64,000 bases of DNA from the NCBI RefSeq assembly GCF_023380265.1, contig NZ_CP093366.1, positions 1,558,786-1,622,785 on the forward strand, read 5' to 3'. Origin of the DNA: Bombilactobacillus folatiphilus. Its GTDB lineage: Bacteria; Bacillota; Bacilli; Lactobacillales; Lactobacillaceae. Of this stretch, positions 47,829 through 56,816 are shown piece by piece; position 1 is the stretch's first letter, and every line of letters begins with the position of its first letter. The notes beneath the pieces were generated by a model. The model saw only the letters and a list, made by a program, of their open reading frames with translations, ran no database searches and had not been told where the DNA came from. The position numbers and the translations under genes were made by a program.

Positions 47829-48497
47829 GTGTTGAATCGAACAGAGATCAAGCAACAAGCAAAAAAACTTTTGAACCATAATTTTTTATTTTTTCTACAA
47901 CTATTTTTAATTAGTTTAATTTTTTACCTACTTAATCGTGTTCCAAGTGTCATTCAGCATCGTTTGCCATTAACAGTGGATGCATTAGGTGTGGCTGGTT
48001 TCTTATCCATCGTGGCTGGCTTATTTGAGATTAGTGCGGACTTTGCCGCCATTGATATTATGAAAGAACAATCCCAATTGGATCATCCTTTCCAAAAAAG
48101 TTTCACCTTGTTCAAACGTGGTGAGTTATTCATCGGCAGTATTGGAATTGGTGTTTTGATGTATATCTGGATTTTTCTCTGGTCTTTATTATTGCTCGTT
48201 CCTGGTATCATTAAATCTTTTGCATACTCGCAAGCCATGTATATTTATCGTGACCATTTAAATGCAGAAGACCCTGTGACATACCGACAAGCTGTCACGC
48301 TAAGCCGCCAGTTAATGAATGGACATAAGATGGATTACTTTGTATTCAATTTAAGCTTCATTGGCTATTGGCTACTTGTTAGTGTGACTCTTGGCATTGC
48401 TGCCATCTGGGTACTGCCTTATTATCGTCTGTCGAAAGCTAATTTTTACGTTAACTTAGTTCAAAATCAAAATTTGACCGAAACTAAATTAGCATAA
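47829..48497 (+). CDS. DUF975 family integral membrane protein
   Basis: The 222-residue protein starts at GTG 47829 (or TTG 47832) behind AGAGGGGAGAATCT. It has a short basic N-terminus (NRTEIKQQAKKLL, the usual DUF975 start) and about five hydrophobic helices. LLLVPGIIKSFAYSQAMYIYRDHL and the RQLMNGHKMDYFVFNLSFIGYWLL block are hallmarks of the family. The function is unknown. It is divergent from the TIM-barrel/AraC gene, so the intergenic region with TTAAC-rich repeats may serve both. Confidence 0.87.
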   Translation: MLNRTEIKQQAKKLLNHNFLFFLQLFLISLIFYLLNRVPSVIQHRLPLTVDALGVAGFLSIVAGLFEISADFAAIDIMKEQSQLDHPFQKSFTLFKRGELFIGSIGIGVLMYIWIFLWSLLLLVPGIIKSFAYSQAMYIYRDHLNAEDPVTYRQAVTLSRQLMNGHKMDYFVFNLSFIGYWLLVSVTLGIAAIWVLPYYRLSKANFYVNLVQNQNLTETKLA

Positions 48498-48508
48498 TGC
48501 AGATTCTT

Positions 48509-48542
48509 AAGTATCTTTCAATAATTGAAAGATACTTTTTTA
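48509..48542 (+). terminator. Terminator after the DUF975 gene
   Basis: AAGTATCTTTC and GAAAGATACTT form a perfect stem around a 7-base loop, followed by Ts. Confidence 0.85.
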
Positions 48543-48597
48543 ATTCCGAAAATTTCGCTTTATAATAAGGTTATTAATAATCAAAGGAGCGTCTAAA

Positions 48598-49041
48598 ATG
48601 CGCACGGAACCTGTCGAACTAACTAATATGACGATGATCCTCGACCCTAAGTCCCAGCAAGTATTGGTTGAATACCGTCGTGATCCGCATTGGCCTGGCA
48701 TTGCTTTTCCTGGTGGGCATGTCGAACCACATGAAAGTGTGACCCACTCCGCCCAACGTGAAGTCAAAGAAGAAACCGGTCTCACCGTTACGAATTTGCA
48801 ATTGGCTGGTCTAAAGCAATATCCCTTAGAACCTCGTGGTCGTTTTATTTGCTTTTTGTACCGTACCACACAATTTCAAGGCAACTTACAATCATCTGCT
48901 GAAGGTCCGGTTTTTTGGATGAAATTACAAGATTTTTACCAAAATCCACAATTGGCTGAGGGTATGGAGGATCTATTGAATATTATGGTAACTGATTTCA
49001 ATGAAGTAATTTATCAAGGCGAACAAACTTATTTTTTCTAA
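48598..49041 (+). CDS. Nudix hydrolase, MutT/8-oxo-dGTP diphosphatase-like
   Basis: The 147-residue protein has an intact Nudix box, G-x5-E-x7-REVKEETGL within GGHVEPHESVTHSAQREVKEETGL. The N-terminal strands LTNMTMILDPKSQQVLVEYRRDP and the following WPGIAFPGGHVE are close to the firmicute 8-oxo-dGTP diphosphatases (YtkD/MutX-like). It may cleanse oxidised nucleotides; other nucleoside diphosphate substrates are possible. The start follows AAAGGAGCGTCTAAA. Confidence 0.9.
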   Translation: MRTEPVELTNMTMILDPKSQQVLVEYRRDPHWPGIAFPGGHVEPHESVTHSAQREVKEETGLTVTNLQLAGLKQYPLEPRGRFICFLYRTTQFQGNLQSSAEGPVFWMKLQDFYQNPQLAEGMEDLLNIMVTDFNEVIYQGEQTYFF

Positions 49042-49047
49042 AATACC

Positions 49048-49080
49048 AAAAAAGCACCCACCCAATTCAGGTAAGTGCTT
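49048..49080 (-). terminator. Possible terminator for the gtrA-like gene
   Basis: On the minus strand AAGCACTTACC and GGTGGGTGCTT pair with two G-U and are followed by six Ts, about 140 bp past the stop codon. Confidence 0.5.
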
Positions 49081-49218
49081 CCCATTGAGATAATTTCACT
49101 ATCAATCAGGAGCAGTTCACTATCAGTCTCAATGTCAAATAATAAAGTGAAGTTGGCTTCATCATTTGTTATTATCATCATAACAAATTAATAATTATAT
49201 TGCTACTCTAATTATTAA

Positions 49219-49635
49219 TTAATGTTCCTTAAAAATAAAAATTTTACTGAAAAAATAGTTCGCAATTACAACCAACACATTATCAACTAATTTCACCCAA
49301 AATGCATTCTGCTGGAGTATGCCGACCCCAATTTGCATAATCAACAGGTCCAATACCAAACTTAACACCCGAAAAAAGAAAAACGAAAATAATTCCGTGC
49401 GCATCGCTTGCTGGCTGTTTTGATGCGAATCAAAAACGTAACGCTTATTGGTAATGTAAGCAAATAAAACTGACAGAAACCACGCCAACACGTTAGCTAA
49501 CTGATAACCTAACAAGTGTTGCCAAGTGTACAATACATTGAATACTACCAAATTAATTAACGTCGTCAAACCACCAAAGAAGAGATAACTCCAAACTTTC
49601 TCATATTTTTTAATTAATAGCCAAATTTTATTCAT
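49219..49635 (-). CDS. GtrA-family membrane protein
   Basis: ATG 49635 follows GTGAGGATTTTG and gives 138 residues. Four hydrophobic helices and the motif YLFFGGLTTLINLVVFNVLY with the ending NVLVVIANYFFSKIFIFKE are typical of GtrA proteins, which help move lipid-linked sugars across the membrane for wall polysaccharide glycosylation or teichoic acid decoration. No glycosyltransferase partner lies next to it, so the sugar is unknown. Confidence 0.88.
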   Translation of the reverse strand: MNKIWLLIKKYEKVWSYLFFGGLTTLINLVVFNVLYTWQHLLGYQLANVLAWFLSVLFAYITNKRYVFDSHQNSQQAMRTELFSFFFFRVLSLVLDLLIMQIGVGILQQNAFWVKLVDNVLVVIANYFFSKIFIFKEH

Positions 49636-49729
49636 CAAAATCCTCACTATTTTTTCAAAATCAATTGTTATTCTCTACTGAATTGGATAACATAACACTA
49701 TATTACTATAAGTTGAGGGGAGATTTAGC

Positions 49730-51169
49730 ATGGCGCAGAAAAAACAGATTAGATGGTACAACATTGCCTTCATTGCGTTCACCTCCGTTTGGGGGTTGAA
49801 CAATGTCTTCAACAATTTTGCTAATCAAGGCCTCGTCGTCATCACCTCATGGGTGTTAATTATGGCGTTATATTTTATTCCTTATACCTTGATGGTGGGG
49901 CAGTTAGGCTCAACCTTTGCTCATGAAGGTGGCGGCGTGTCGTCATGGATTCGCGAACTGACTGGTCCTAAAGTGGCCTACTTAGCTTCTTGGACTTACT
50001 GGGTCGTCCATATTCCTTACTTAGCACAAAAGCCGCAAATGATTATTGTCGGGTTCAGTTGGCTGTTTCAGGGCAATGGTAATTTAGTCAAAGATGTTCC
50101 CGCCTTGACCCTCCAAATTCTGTGCTTGGTGATTTTCTTAGCCTTTTTGTGGTTAGCTTCAAGAGGCGTGACAACCATCAGCAATTTCAGTAGCATTGCG
50201 GGAATTGCTGCGTTCACAATGTCTATGCTGTTTATTATTTTGGGGATTGCTGCTCCTTTCATGACGCATTTGACGATTCAAACGGCACACATGAACGAAC
50301 TTAAAACTTACATTCCCAAGTTCGATCTGAACTACTTTACTACCATTTCTATGCTCGTCTTCGCGGTTGGTGGTTCTGAAAAAATTGCACCTTATGTCAA
50401 CAAAACACACAATTCAGGTAAAGAATTCCCGCTTGGCATGATTTGTTTAGCTGTGATGGTCACCATTTCGGCCATCTTAGGTTCCTTTGCCTTAGGCCTA
50501 ATCTTTAACGCCCACAAAATTCCCAGTGATTTGATGGCTAACGGCGCATACTATGCTTTCCAAATTCTGGGCAAATATTTTCACGTGGGCAATCTCTTTG
50601 TCTGGATGTACGCCATCACTAACGTTTTGGGATCCGCAGCCGCCATGGCAATTTCGATTGATGCGCCTTTACGAACACTGTTGGCAGAAGGCAGTTCGCA
50701 ATATATTCCACGCAAATTACTACATCAAAACAAGCGCCACGTGTTTAGTAACGGTTATATTATGACTGGCGTATTAGTCTCTTTACTCATTATTATCCCT
50801 GCTTTGGGCATTAAAGGTATGAATGATTTATATAACTGGCTGCTTAATTTGAATTCGGTCGTCACGCCGATGCGTTACCTCTGGGTCTTCGTAGCGTTTA
50901 TGGCTTTGAGTCGCAAGTTTAAGCAGTACCAAGCAGAGTATACTTTTGTGCAAAATAAGCAACTGGGCTTCACCCTTGGTTTATGGTGCTTCTTATTCAC
51001 GGCGTTTGCTTGCTTGCTGGGCATGATTCCCAAAATTAATTATGCAAGTGATCCGCATAATTGGTGGTTCCAGTTAAGCCTGAATATCATTACACCATTA
51101 GTTTTATTGTTCTTAGGGTTGATTTTACCGCTGATTGCCCGCCATCAAGATCAAAGTATTAATGAATAA
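49730..51169 (+). CDS. APC-family amino acid permease (glutamate/GABA antiporter or YjeM-like)
   Basis: The 479-residue transporter has about twelve helices. The first helix has the unwound G-containing segment (AFTSVWGLNNVFNNFANQGL), and helix 6 has the FAVGGSEKIAPYVNKT block typical of the YjeM/GadC branch of the APC superfamily. The loop GGVSSWIRELTGPKVAYLASWTYWV is also characteristic. Substrates are amino acids; which ones is not visible, and no decarboxylase gene is adjacent. The start follows GTTGAGGGGAGATTTAGC. Confidence 0.9.
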   Translation: MAQKKQIRWYNIAFIAFTSVWGLNNVFNNFANQGLVVITSWVLIMALYFIPYTLMVGQLGSTFAHEGGGVSSWIRELTGPKVAYLASWTYWVVHIPYLAQKPQMIIVGFSWLFQGNGNLVKDVPALTLQILCLVIFLAFLWLASRGVTTISNFSSIAGIAAFTMSMLFIILGIAAPFMTHLTIQTAHMNELKTYIPKFDLNYFTTISMLVFAVGGSEKIAPYVNKTHNSGKEFPLGMICLAVMVTISAILGSFALGLIFNAHKIPSDLMANGAYYAFQILGKYFHVGNLFVWMYAITNVLGSAAAMAISIDAPLRTLLAEGSSQYIPRKLLHQNKRHVFSNGYIMTGVLVSLLIIIPALGIKGMNDLYNWLLNLNSVVTPMRYLWVFVAFMALSRKFKQYQAEYTFVQNKQLGFTLGLWCFLFTAFACLLGMIPKINYASDPHNWWFQLSLNIITPLVLLFLGLILPLIARHQDQSINE

Positions 51170-51174
51170 AAATT

Positions 51175-51210
51175 AAAAGAGTCGGCAAATTTAATTGTCG
51201 GCTCTTTATT
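51175..51210 (+). terminator. Terminator after the permease gene
   Basis: AAAGAGTCGGCAA and TTGTCGGCTCTTT pair with G-U matches, followed by a weak T-run. Confidence 0.75.
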
Positions 51211-51379
51211 TATAACGAATTGCTATATGTCCATGTCATCGTGCCACTATAATTACCCAGCGGTTTATCGTTAGAATTCAAGCGAAAATGCTTGTTCGAA
51301 ACACAGCTTTTTATTCTAGAAATAGCTTAAAAATATTTTTTCAAAAAAATAAAAAAAATAATGCCACTTTAGCTCGACA

Positions 51380-51895
51380 TTAGTTCTGATTTCGACTCTT
51401 TTGCTCCATTGCTAATAATTTTTGCTTGCGCCATAACCCGCCCGCATATCCCGTTAACCGACCGTCACTGCCAATCACACGGTGACAAGGAATCAAGATC
51501 AAAATCGGATTCTTGCTCAACGCGCCACCTAACGACCGGGGCGAACCACTCGGCAAACGTTGTGCTTGCAATTGTGTTTGAAGCTGGCGATAAGTCCACG
51601 TTTGACCCACGGGAATTTGTTGTGTGATGTGCCAAACATCTTGTTGGTAAGTTGTTCCGCTAGGTGTCATCAAGATATTCGTCAAGTCTGGCTGTGAACC
51701 TGCAAAATAAGCCTGCAACCAAGCTTGAACTTGTACCATGATAGGATTTTGGGTCCAAGAACTCAGTTGTGTTGCTTGGGCGCTCTGTGTTTTGGGCAAC
51801 GGCATGTCACTAAACCAGAGTTCTTGCACACAAGTCTGATTAACCACCACCGTCATCTCGCCTAACGGTGTGTTGATTTGCGCTCGTTGTAACAT
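51380..51895 (-). CDS. ogt: Methylated-DNA--protein-cysteine methyltransferase
   Basis: ATG 51895 is 7 bp behind AGGAGG (the ATG just before it is only 4 bp away), giving 171 residues. The alkyl-acceptor cysteine is in ILIPCHRVIGSDG, followed by the TGYAGGLWRKQKLLAMEQ region that closes the active site; the helix-turn-helix arginine finger lies in RSLGGALSKNP. It removes O6-alkyl groups from guanine by self-alkylation. It lies 18 bp downstream of the PBP1A gene and is probably read through from it. Confidence 0.94.
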   Translation of the reverse strand: MLQRAQINTPLGEMTVVVNQTCVQELWFSDMPLPKTQSAQATQLSSWTQNPIMVQVQAWLQAYFAGSQPDLTNILMTPSGTTYQQDVWHITQQIPVGQTWTYRQLQTQLQAQRLPSGSPRSLGGALSKNPILILIPCHRVIGSDGRLTGYAGGLWRKQKLLAMEQKSRNQN

Positions 51896-51915
51896 CATCC
51901 TGCCTCCTCTAAAAG

Positions 51916-54570
51916 CTACTTAACGACAATCACCGGGTCCGCGACCTTACCGCCATAACTGCGAATTTGATTAATTAAGTCCGTCAATTTTTGTTTTTGT
52001 GTCTCTTTATCCGCATCATCATTTTGATACGCACTTTTCACCCGACTGAGCTGCCTTTGATATTGCGGCATTAATTTATCAACCATTTGTTTGCGTTGAG
52101 CACTGCGTTGTTGCTGAATCTTATTTTTTTGTTTTTCAAATTTAGCTACGCGTTGATTTTCTTTTTGCGCTTCCAATTGTGCCTGCGTGACATTCAAATC
52201 GCGCTGTAATTGCATAATTTGCTGATTAAACTGCGATTTAGCCGACATTCGTTTGACATTTTCATTTTTGTACCGAATTTTCTGTAAAGCACTTAACTTC
52301 TTTTCATGCTGACTAAGCTTATCAAACGGCATGGCCTGATATTTGTCCAAAGTCTGCTGGACTTTGTGTTCGCGACTTTGTTCCTGCTTCTTGGTTAAAT
52401 GATAGATTAAGCGGTAATCCAAATCATCAAGCCGATTTTTATTCGCATTAATCTCCGCGCTGTTAAACGCCAAGTAATTATCCTCAATGACCTGCGCAAT
52501 ACTTTTTTGTGGTACATTTTGCCGAACATAGAGATTGTCGCCTTCGCGCTTGACTGTCTTAGGCATCTTAAAATCTTTTTTCGGTTCTTTGAGATAATCG
52601 ACCAAATGTTCGCCTTCCGCTTTAAACGTTTGAATGGATAATTGTTCTTGGGCATCACTTAATGGTGTCTGATGATCATAGCCCGTCCAGTTCGCAATGG
52701 TGAAGTATGGCGTCATCCCGACAAAATAACTGTCCATATTCCGATCGGTTGTTCCCGTTTTCCCTGCAACATAAGGATAATTACTCAAGGCCGCCTTTTT
52801 ACCCAAACCATTATTGACAACACTTTGCATCGTATTCAACATCAAATAGCTCGCATTCGCCGCATACACATTGACCGGCGTATGCGGATTTTGATACAAA
52901 ACCTGACTCTTTTCAGTGTCATAAATCTTTTGAACATTGCTAGGGGCAATAAAATTACCTTGGCGCGCAAATGAACTATACGCCGACGCCATTTCAGTGG
53001 TAGTCACCCCCTTGGTGAATCCACCGACCGCCAAAATAGCATTCTTATCTTCCGGGTACAAGCCCTGAAACTGCATTTTGCCTAAATCTTGATAAAAACT
53101 TTGTTGCTTGTCTTCCAACGCTAATTTGAACGCCACCGTGTTAATCGAATCCGCCAACGCATTGCGTAACGTCACCGGACCGCGATATCCCGAATACCAG
53201 TTGCTGACACTACCGACCGGACCATCAACTACTTTGGACTGCGGTAAATAACCGCGTTCAAACGCTGGCGCATAAGCAATCAACGGCTTTGCGGTCGAAC
53301 CGGGTTGCCGATAAGCATCTGTCGCCCGATTTAATTGATCATTTTCGGTTGTCCGCCCGCCAATAATCGCTAACACATTGCCCGTGCGATTATCGACAAT
53401 CGTACTGGAAACTTGGGGCTCCAACTTACCATCTTGATCACGACTTTGGTAAGGCGCATATTGTTGTTGAACAATTTGTAACAACTGTTGCTGCAGTTGC
53501 TGATCAATCGTCGTTTGCACAATATAACCGCCATTGAGTAATTGACCGTAATACTTGTCATACATTTGTGAATAGTGATTTTTATAATTATTTTTATCCT
53601 GATCATTCTTAAATAAATATTTCATCTCAAAACCATGCGCCATCATTAACTGCTGTACTGTGGAATGCACTGCATAATTGAGCGCATAATCTTGAGAAAT
53701 ATTGTTATCATATTGAAAATTGTGGATTTTCAAACTAATTTTAGCATCGGCATAATGATTAAAAGTCTTTTTGGAAATCATTTTTTGCTGATACCAACTA
53801 TACAACACCGTATTGCGGCGATTTTGAGCCGCTTTAGGATGCACAATCGGATCATACAAAACCTGATTATTCGGAATTCCCACGAGTAACGCCGCTTCAC
53901 CCCAATTCAAATCGGCCTGATTTTTCGAAAAATAATATTGCGCGGCACTGCCAATCCCATAACAACCATGCCCTAAATAAACATCATTCAAATAAAACTC
54001 CAGAATTTGCTTTTTTGTAAACTTCTTTCCTAATTGTTGGGCAATGACCATTTCTTTGACTTTGCGATCCAACGATTGTGTCTGATCTTTCAAAATCACA
54101 TTTTTGACCAATTGTTGAGTCAAGGTGGAACCACCTTGGACTTGGCGATGCAATAATAACGATTTAACGCCCCGCAAAACACCAGTCAAATCCACACCGT
54201 GATGCTCATAAAAACGGCGATCCTCAATTGCCACCACCCCTTTTGTGAGGCGTGGATTTAATTTGGCATGGCTGACATAGGTAGACTGACTGTGTGTCAA
54301 TTTTTTCATCACATGATGATTGCGATCCTCAATGACTGTGGGTTGCTTCGGATAAAAATTTTTAACCGAAATCTCACGACTGATTAAATAACCAGCGCTC
54401 ACATCTTTTTGTAATTCCTGCCAATATTGCCGACCGACATGTCCGCCCACAACCAGACCAATGATGATCAATATTAAGCATACATATTTTAGTACACTTT
54501 TCACCGGATGCGCTTGAATATGTTGCCACCGACGCGCCCAACGATGCTGTTTTTTTCTTTTAATCGACAT
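51916..54570 (-). CDS. Class A penicillin-binding protein (PBP1A type) with coiled-coil tail
   Basis: The 884-residue bifunctional enzyme has a short basic cytoplasmic start, one transmembrane helix (about 29-47), a GT51 glycosyltransferase domain (catalytic E116 in VAIEDRRFYEHHG, GGSTLTQQLVKN) and a transpeptidase domain with S425-T-A-K428, S475-I-N477 and K604-T-G-T607. It polymerises and cross-links peptidoglycan outside the cell. The C-terminal 200 residues (about 690-870) are a K/Q/E-rich coiled coil with no cysteine, far beyond the usual short tail. The start overlaps the end of the upstream membrane-protein gene by 11 bp, so the two are co-translated. Confidence 0.93.
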   Translation of the reverse strand: MSIKRKKQHRWARRWQHIQAHPVKSVLKYVCLILIIIGLVVGGHVGRQYWQELQKDVSAGYLISREISVKNFYPKQPTVIEDRNHHVMKKLTHSQSTYVSHAKLNPRLTKGVVAIEDRRFYEHHGVDLTGVLRGVKSLLLHRQVQGGSTLTQQLVKNVILKDQTQSLDRKVKEMVIAQQLGKKFTKKQILEFYLNDVYLGHGCYGIGSAAQYYFSKNQADLNWGEAALLVGIPNNQVLYDPIVHPKAAQNRRNTVLYSWYQQKMISKKTFNHYADAKISLKIHNFQYDNNISQDYALNYAVHSTVQQLMMAHGFEMKYLFKNDQDKNNYKNHYSQMYDKYYGQLLNGGYIVQTTIDQQLQQQLLQIVQQQYAPYQSRDQDGKLEPQVSSTIVDNRTGNVLAIIGGRTTENDQLNRATDAYRQPGSTAKPLIAYAPAFERGYLPQSKVVDGPVGSVSNWYSGYRGPVTLRNALADSINTVAFKLALEDKQQSFYQDLGKMQFQGLYPEDKNAILAVGGFTKGVTTTEMASAYSSFARQGNFIAPSNVQKIYDTEKSQVLYQNPHTPVNVYAANASYLMLNTMQSVVNNGLGKKAALSNYPYVAGKTGTTDRNMDSYFVGMTPYFTIANWTGYDHQTPLSDAQEQLSIQTFKAEGEHLVDYLKEPKKDFKMPKTVKREGDNLYVRQNVPQKSIAQVIEDNYLAFNSAEINANKNRLDDLDYRLIYHLTKKQEQSREHKVQQTLDKYQAMPFDKLSQHEKKLSALQKIRYKNENVKRMSAKSQFNQQIMQLQRDLNVTQAQLEAQKENQRVAKFEKQKNKIQQQRSAQRKQMVDKLMPQYQRQLSRVKSAYQNDDADKETQKQKLTDLINQIRSYGGKVADPVIVVK

Positions 54571-55834
54571 ACAAAGTTACTCCAATGGAAATAGCTGTCA
54601 TCAAACTATTCAAATCACTCAAATTCAAGCCCAAAGTATTATCCAAAGCTAGTGGTGCGTCTGCTAAAAAGCCAATTTGACTAGCATTAGCCACCAGAAT
54701 CGACGGTTGCAATTTCAAATTATTTTTGAGCCAAAAAACATCATCTGTTTGATTAAAATCACTGATATCATTTTGTTGCGTCGTAAAAGTCGTCGCATCA
54801 TCGAAGTAGCGTCCAAATGAAGCACTTGACGGATCGGTCACAACTCCGGCAGTCGCACTCGCGTTATTAATGATTCTGCGCACGACATAACTCCCCGCTG
54901 GTAGCGAACCACCAACCACCGACAGGCTATGCAAAACGGGCACATAATGGTCCCCACTGCGCCGCACCAAATTCAGCGTTTGCGTGCTACTCAAATATAC
55001 CAAAACTGTATTGCTGGTAATCCCAGCTTGCTGTAAAATTCGCGTAATTTGATCTAACTGCTTGAGCTTATCAATAATCGTCACGTTCGCAGGTTGATAA
55101 TCTTGTGTCAGTGGTGCATTTTTCAAAGCTGTCAATTCCTTTTGTTGTTGCGCTTTTTGTGCTTGGCTCTGATTTTTTTGAGCATCTTTAAATTGTTGCA
55201 ATGCTTGTGCCACACGGGGTTGCCAATCCTTTTTTAGAGTCCGATTTTTCAAGAGCTTATAGTATGCACTAATTTCCGAAGCTTGCGTCATTGTCAACGT
55301 CTGGTTATGATCATTGTTGGTAGGAGGCAACGTTTTCGTTAAATATTTTTGGGCATCACGAGTTTGTTCAAACCAAATTCGAATCGTATCCAAACGGTTT
55401 TTTTGTTTTTGATAAACCGTTTGATTCTTGTCCAACAGCAATTGCCGGTCCGTATGATTCAATTTTTTGGTTGAAACACCATTCGCGTAGTACGCTGAAC
55501 CATCGTAATAATGATCAACTTGTTGTTGATTATTTTGGCGCAACTGTGCCAATTTGACCAGTTTCTTTAATTGTTGTTGCGTCTTTGAATGCACAAACAA
55601 ATTGCCCGGAGTTGACGCCCACAAACTTTGCGTAAAATGTAGCCGCTTTTGATCAATATGTGTCACCAAAGCTGTTTGTTGGGTATCTTGATATTGTGAT
55701 TTAATCCACTTTTGCGTATTCACGTTAAAAAAGCCACTAGCTAAGCTGATTACAAACACCAGTTCGCCAATCACAATACTAGCTTTGGCTCCCAAATGTA
55801 AATATCGCAACCAATCTTTTTTCTTGTTCTTCAT
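54560..55834 (-). CDS. Membrane-anchored extracytoplasmic protein, operon partner of PBP1A (unknown family)
   Basis: The 424-residue protein has a basic N-terminus, one transmembrane helix (about 16-34), a Q/K-rich helical region with coiled-coil character (about 75-250), then a beta-type C-terminal domain (VYLSSTQTLNLVRR to LGLNLSDLNSLMTAISIGVTLYVD) that contains GGSLPAGSYVVRRI. I do not recognise the family. Its stop overlaps the PBP1A start, so it should be made in equal amounts and may guide or regulate that enzyme at the wall. No catalytic motif is seen. The ribosome site is weak. Confidence 0.75.
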   Translation of the reverse strand: MKNKKKDWLRYLHLGAKASIVIGELVFVISLASGFFNVNTQKWIKSQYQDTQQTALVTHIDQKRLHFTQSLWASTPGNLFVHSKTQQQLKKLVKLAQLRQNNQQQVDHYYDGSAYYANGVSTKKLNHTDRQLLLDKNQTVYQKQKNRLDTIRIWFEQTRDAQKYLTKTLPPTNNDHNQTLTMTQASEISAYYKLLKNRTLKKDWQPRVAQALQQFKDAQKNQSQAQKAQQQKELTALKNAPLTQDYQPANVTIIDKLKQLDQITRILQQAGITSNTVLVYLSSTQTLNLVRRSGDHYVPVLHSLSVVGGSLPAGSYVVRRIINNASATAGVVTDPSSASFGRYFDDATTFTTQQNDISDFNQTDDVFWLKNNLKLQPSILVANASQIGFLADAPLALDNTLGLNLSDLNSLMTAISIGVTLYVD

Positions 55835-55840
55835 AAAAGC

Positions 55841-55867
55841 TGAACTTTCTTATATAATGAACTTTCT
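55841..55867. promoter_or_regulatory. Compact divergent control region with 10-bp repeats
   Basis: TGAACTTTCT occurs at 55841-55850 and 55858-55867, flanking TATATAAT (55851-55858). The gap between the two divergent genes is only 48 bp. Confidence 0.4.
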
Positions 55868-55882
55868 AATGAGGTAAATAGT

Positions 55883-56806
55883 TTGAAAAAAATTCTTAAA
55901 AAAAAGAGGTATTTATATACCTTACTCGTGTGTATTCTTTTATTCATTCTTCTTTATTATAACCGTAATCCCTTAATCAAGGCTAGCAGTAACTGGCTTT
56001 CGCGCCAAACGATTCCTTTCCAACTCGTCGTCAATCCTCACAAGTTAGATCAAATCAAAAAGCCCAAGAGCCTGACCTTGAATGAATTGAGTGAAAAGGA
56101 ATACCAACAACAACTCAAGATTACGAAGCAATTGGTCAATTCGTTTGACAAACATCGCCAACAATGCGGCTTTCTATCCACCAAACAAAATCAGCAACTC
56201 AAGCAATGGGTTCAACAAAAACATCATCGCTATTTATACAGCGTCACACCCTTGACAAGTGGTAAAAATCGTCATGGCAAATATATTACCGTTAGTGTCA
56301 ATCGCTATGACGACACCCAACAAATTCACAGTTATCGCTATCAAGTTTTTTATCGATCAAACGGCAAAGTACAAGCAGCAAAATTCATTGGTAATTTCCA
56401 CAATGCCAAGCCTCCAAAATTCATCAGCTGGACGAACAAACTCGGTGTTTCTGGAATTGCTAAAGTACCAACTTTTTTAGATAAAGTCAACACAACGCTC
56501 ATTAACTCTGGCATCACCGCACAATCAACTGCTACTTTGGATAAATATCAACAGTTGGCTCGGAATTTAGGTCTCTCCTCTAAAAGTGCTACGGCTTTAA
56601 AACAGTACGTTCTTCAAAATGGTATGGATCAAAAAAATAGTTCTGTCGTTGGCTATGAATTGAGTGATGTTCCACGTGAAACACGCTTTTTCATCACCCA
56701 AATCAATGATCACCATCGCTATTACTATACTGTGACTTTCAATCGTAATCAAAATGAATTCACTAATTTCTTATCTGGTCACGCTTCTGTTGCCGAACAT
56801 CAATAA
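55883..56806 (+). CDS. Membrane-anchored protein of unknown function carrying a parS site
   Basis: The 307-residue protein starts with TTG after AATGAGGTAAATAG. One N-terminal helix (about 10-26, YTLLVCILLFILLYY) leads to an extracytoplasmic region with mixed alpha/beta pattern, rich in K, N and Q and with one cysteine. I do not recognise the family; the KYITVSVNRYDD and RYQVFYRSNGKVQAAKF strands look like a small beta-domain. It is divergent from the PBP1A partner gene, which also encodes an anchored exoprotein. Its codons at 56668-56683 spell an exact parS sequence. Confidence 0.75.
   Translation: MKKILKKKRYLYTLLVCILLFILLYYNRNPLIKASSNWLSRQTIPFQLVVNPHKLDQIKKPKSLTLNELSEKEYQQQLKITKQLVNSFDKHRQQCGFLSTKQNQQLKQWVQQKHHRYLYSVTPLTSGKNRHGKYITVSVNRYDDTQQIHSYRYQVFYRSNGKVQAAKFIGNFHNAKPPKFISWTNKLGVSGIAKVPTFLDKVNTTLINSGITAQSTATLDKYQQLARNLGLSSKSATALKQYVLQNGMDQKNSSVVGYELSDVPRETRFFITQINDHHRYYYTVTFNRNQNEFTNFLSGHASVAEHQ
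56668..56683. other. parS site (ParB centromere), exact consensus
   Basis: TGTTCCACGTGAAACA is identical to the Bacillus subtilis parS consensus. It lies inside the 307-residue protein gene. Confidence 0.88.
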
Positions 56807-56816
56807 TCGTTAAATT

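Noticed and set aside
49083..49134. A CRISPR-like pair of repeats
   Set aside because: Only two copies of a 10-bp repeat, no spacers and no cas genes.
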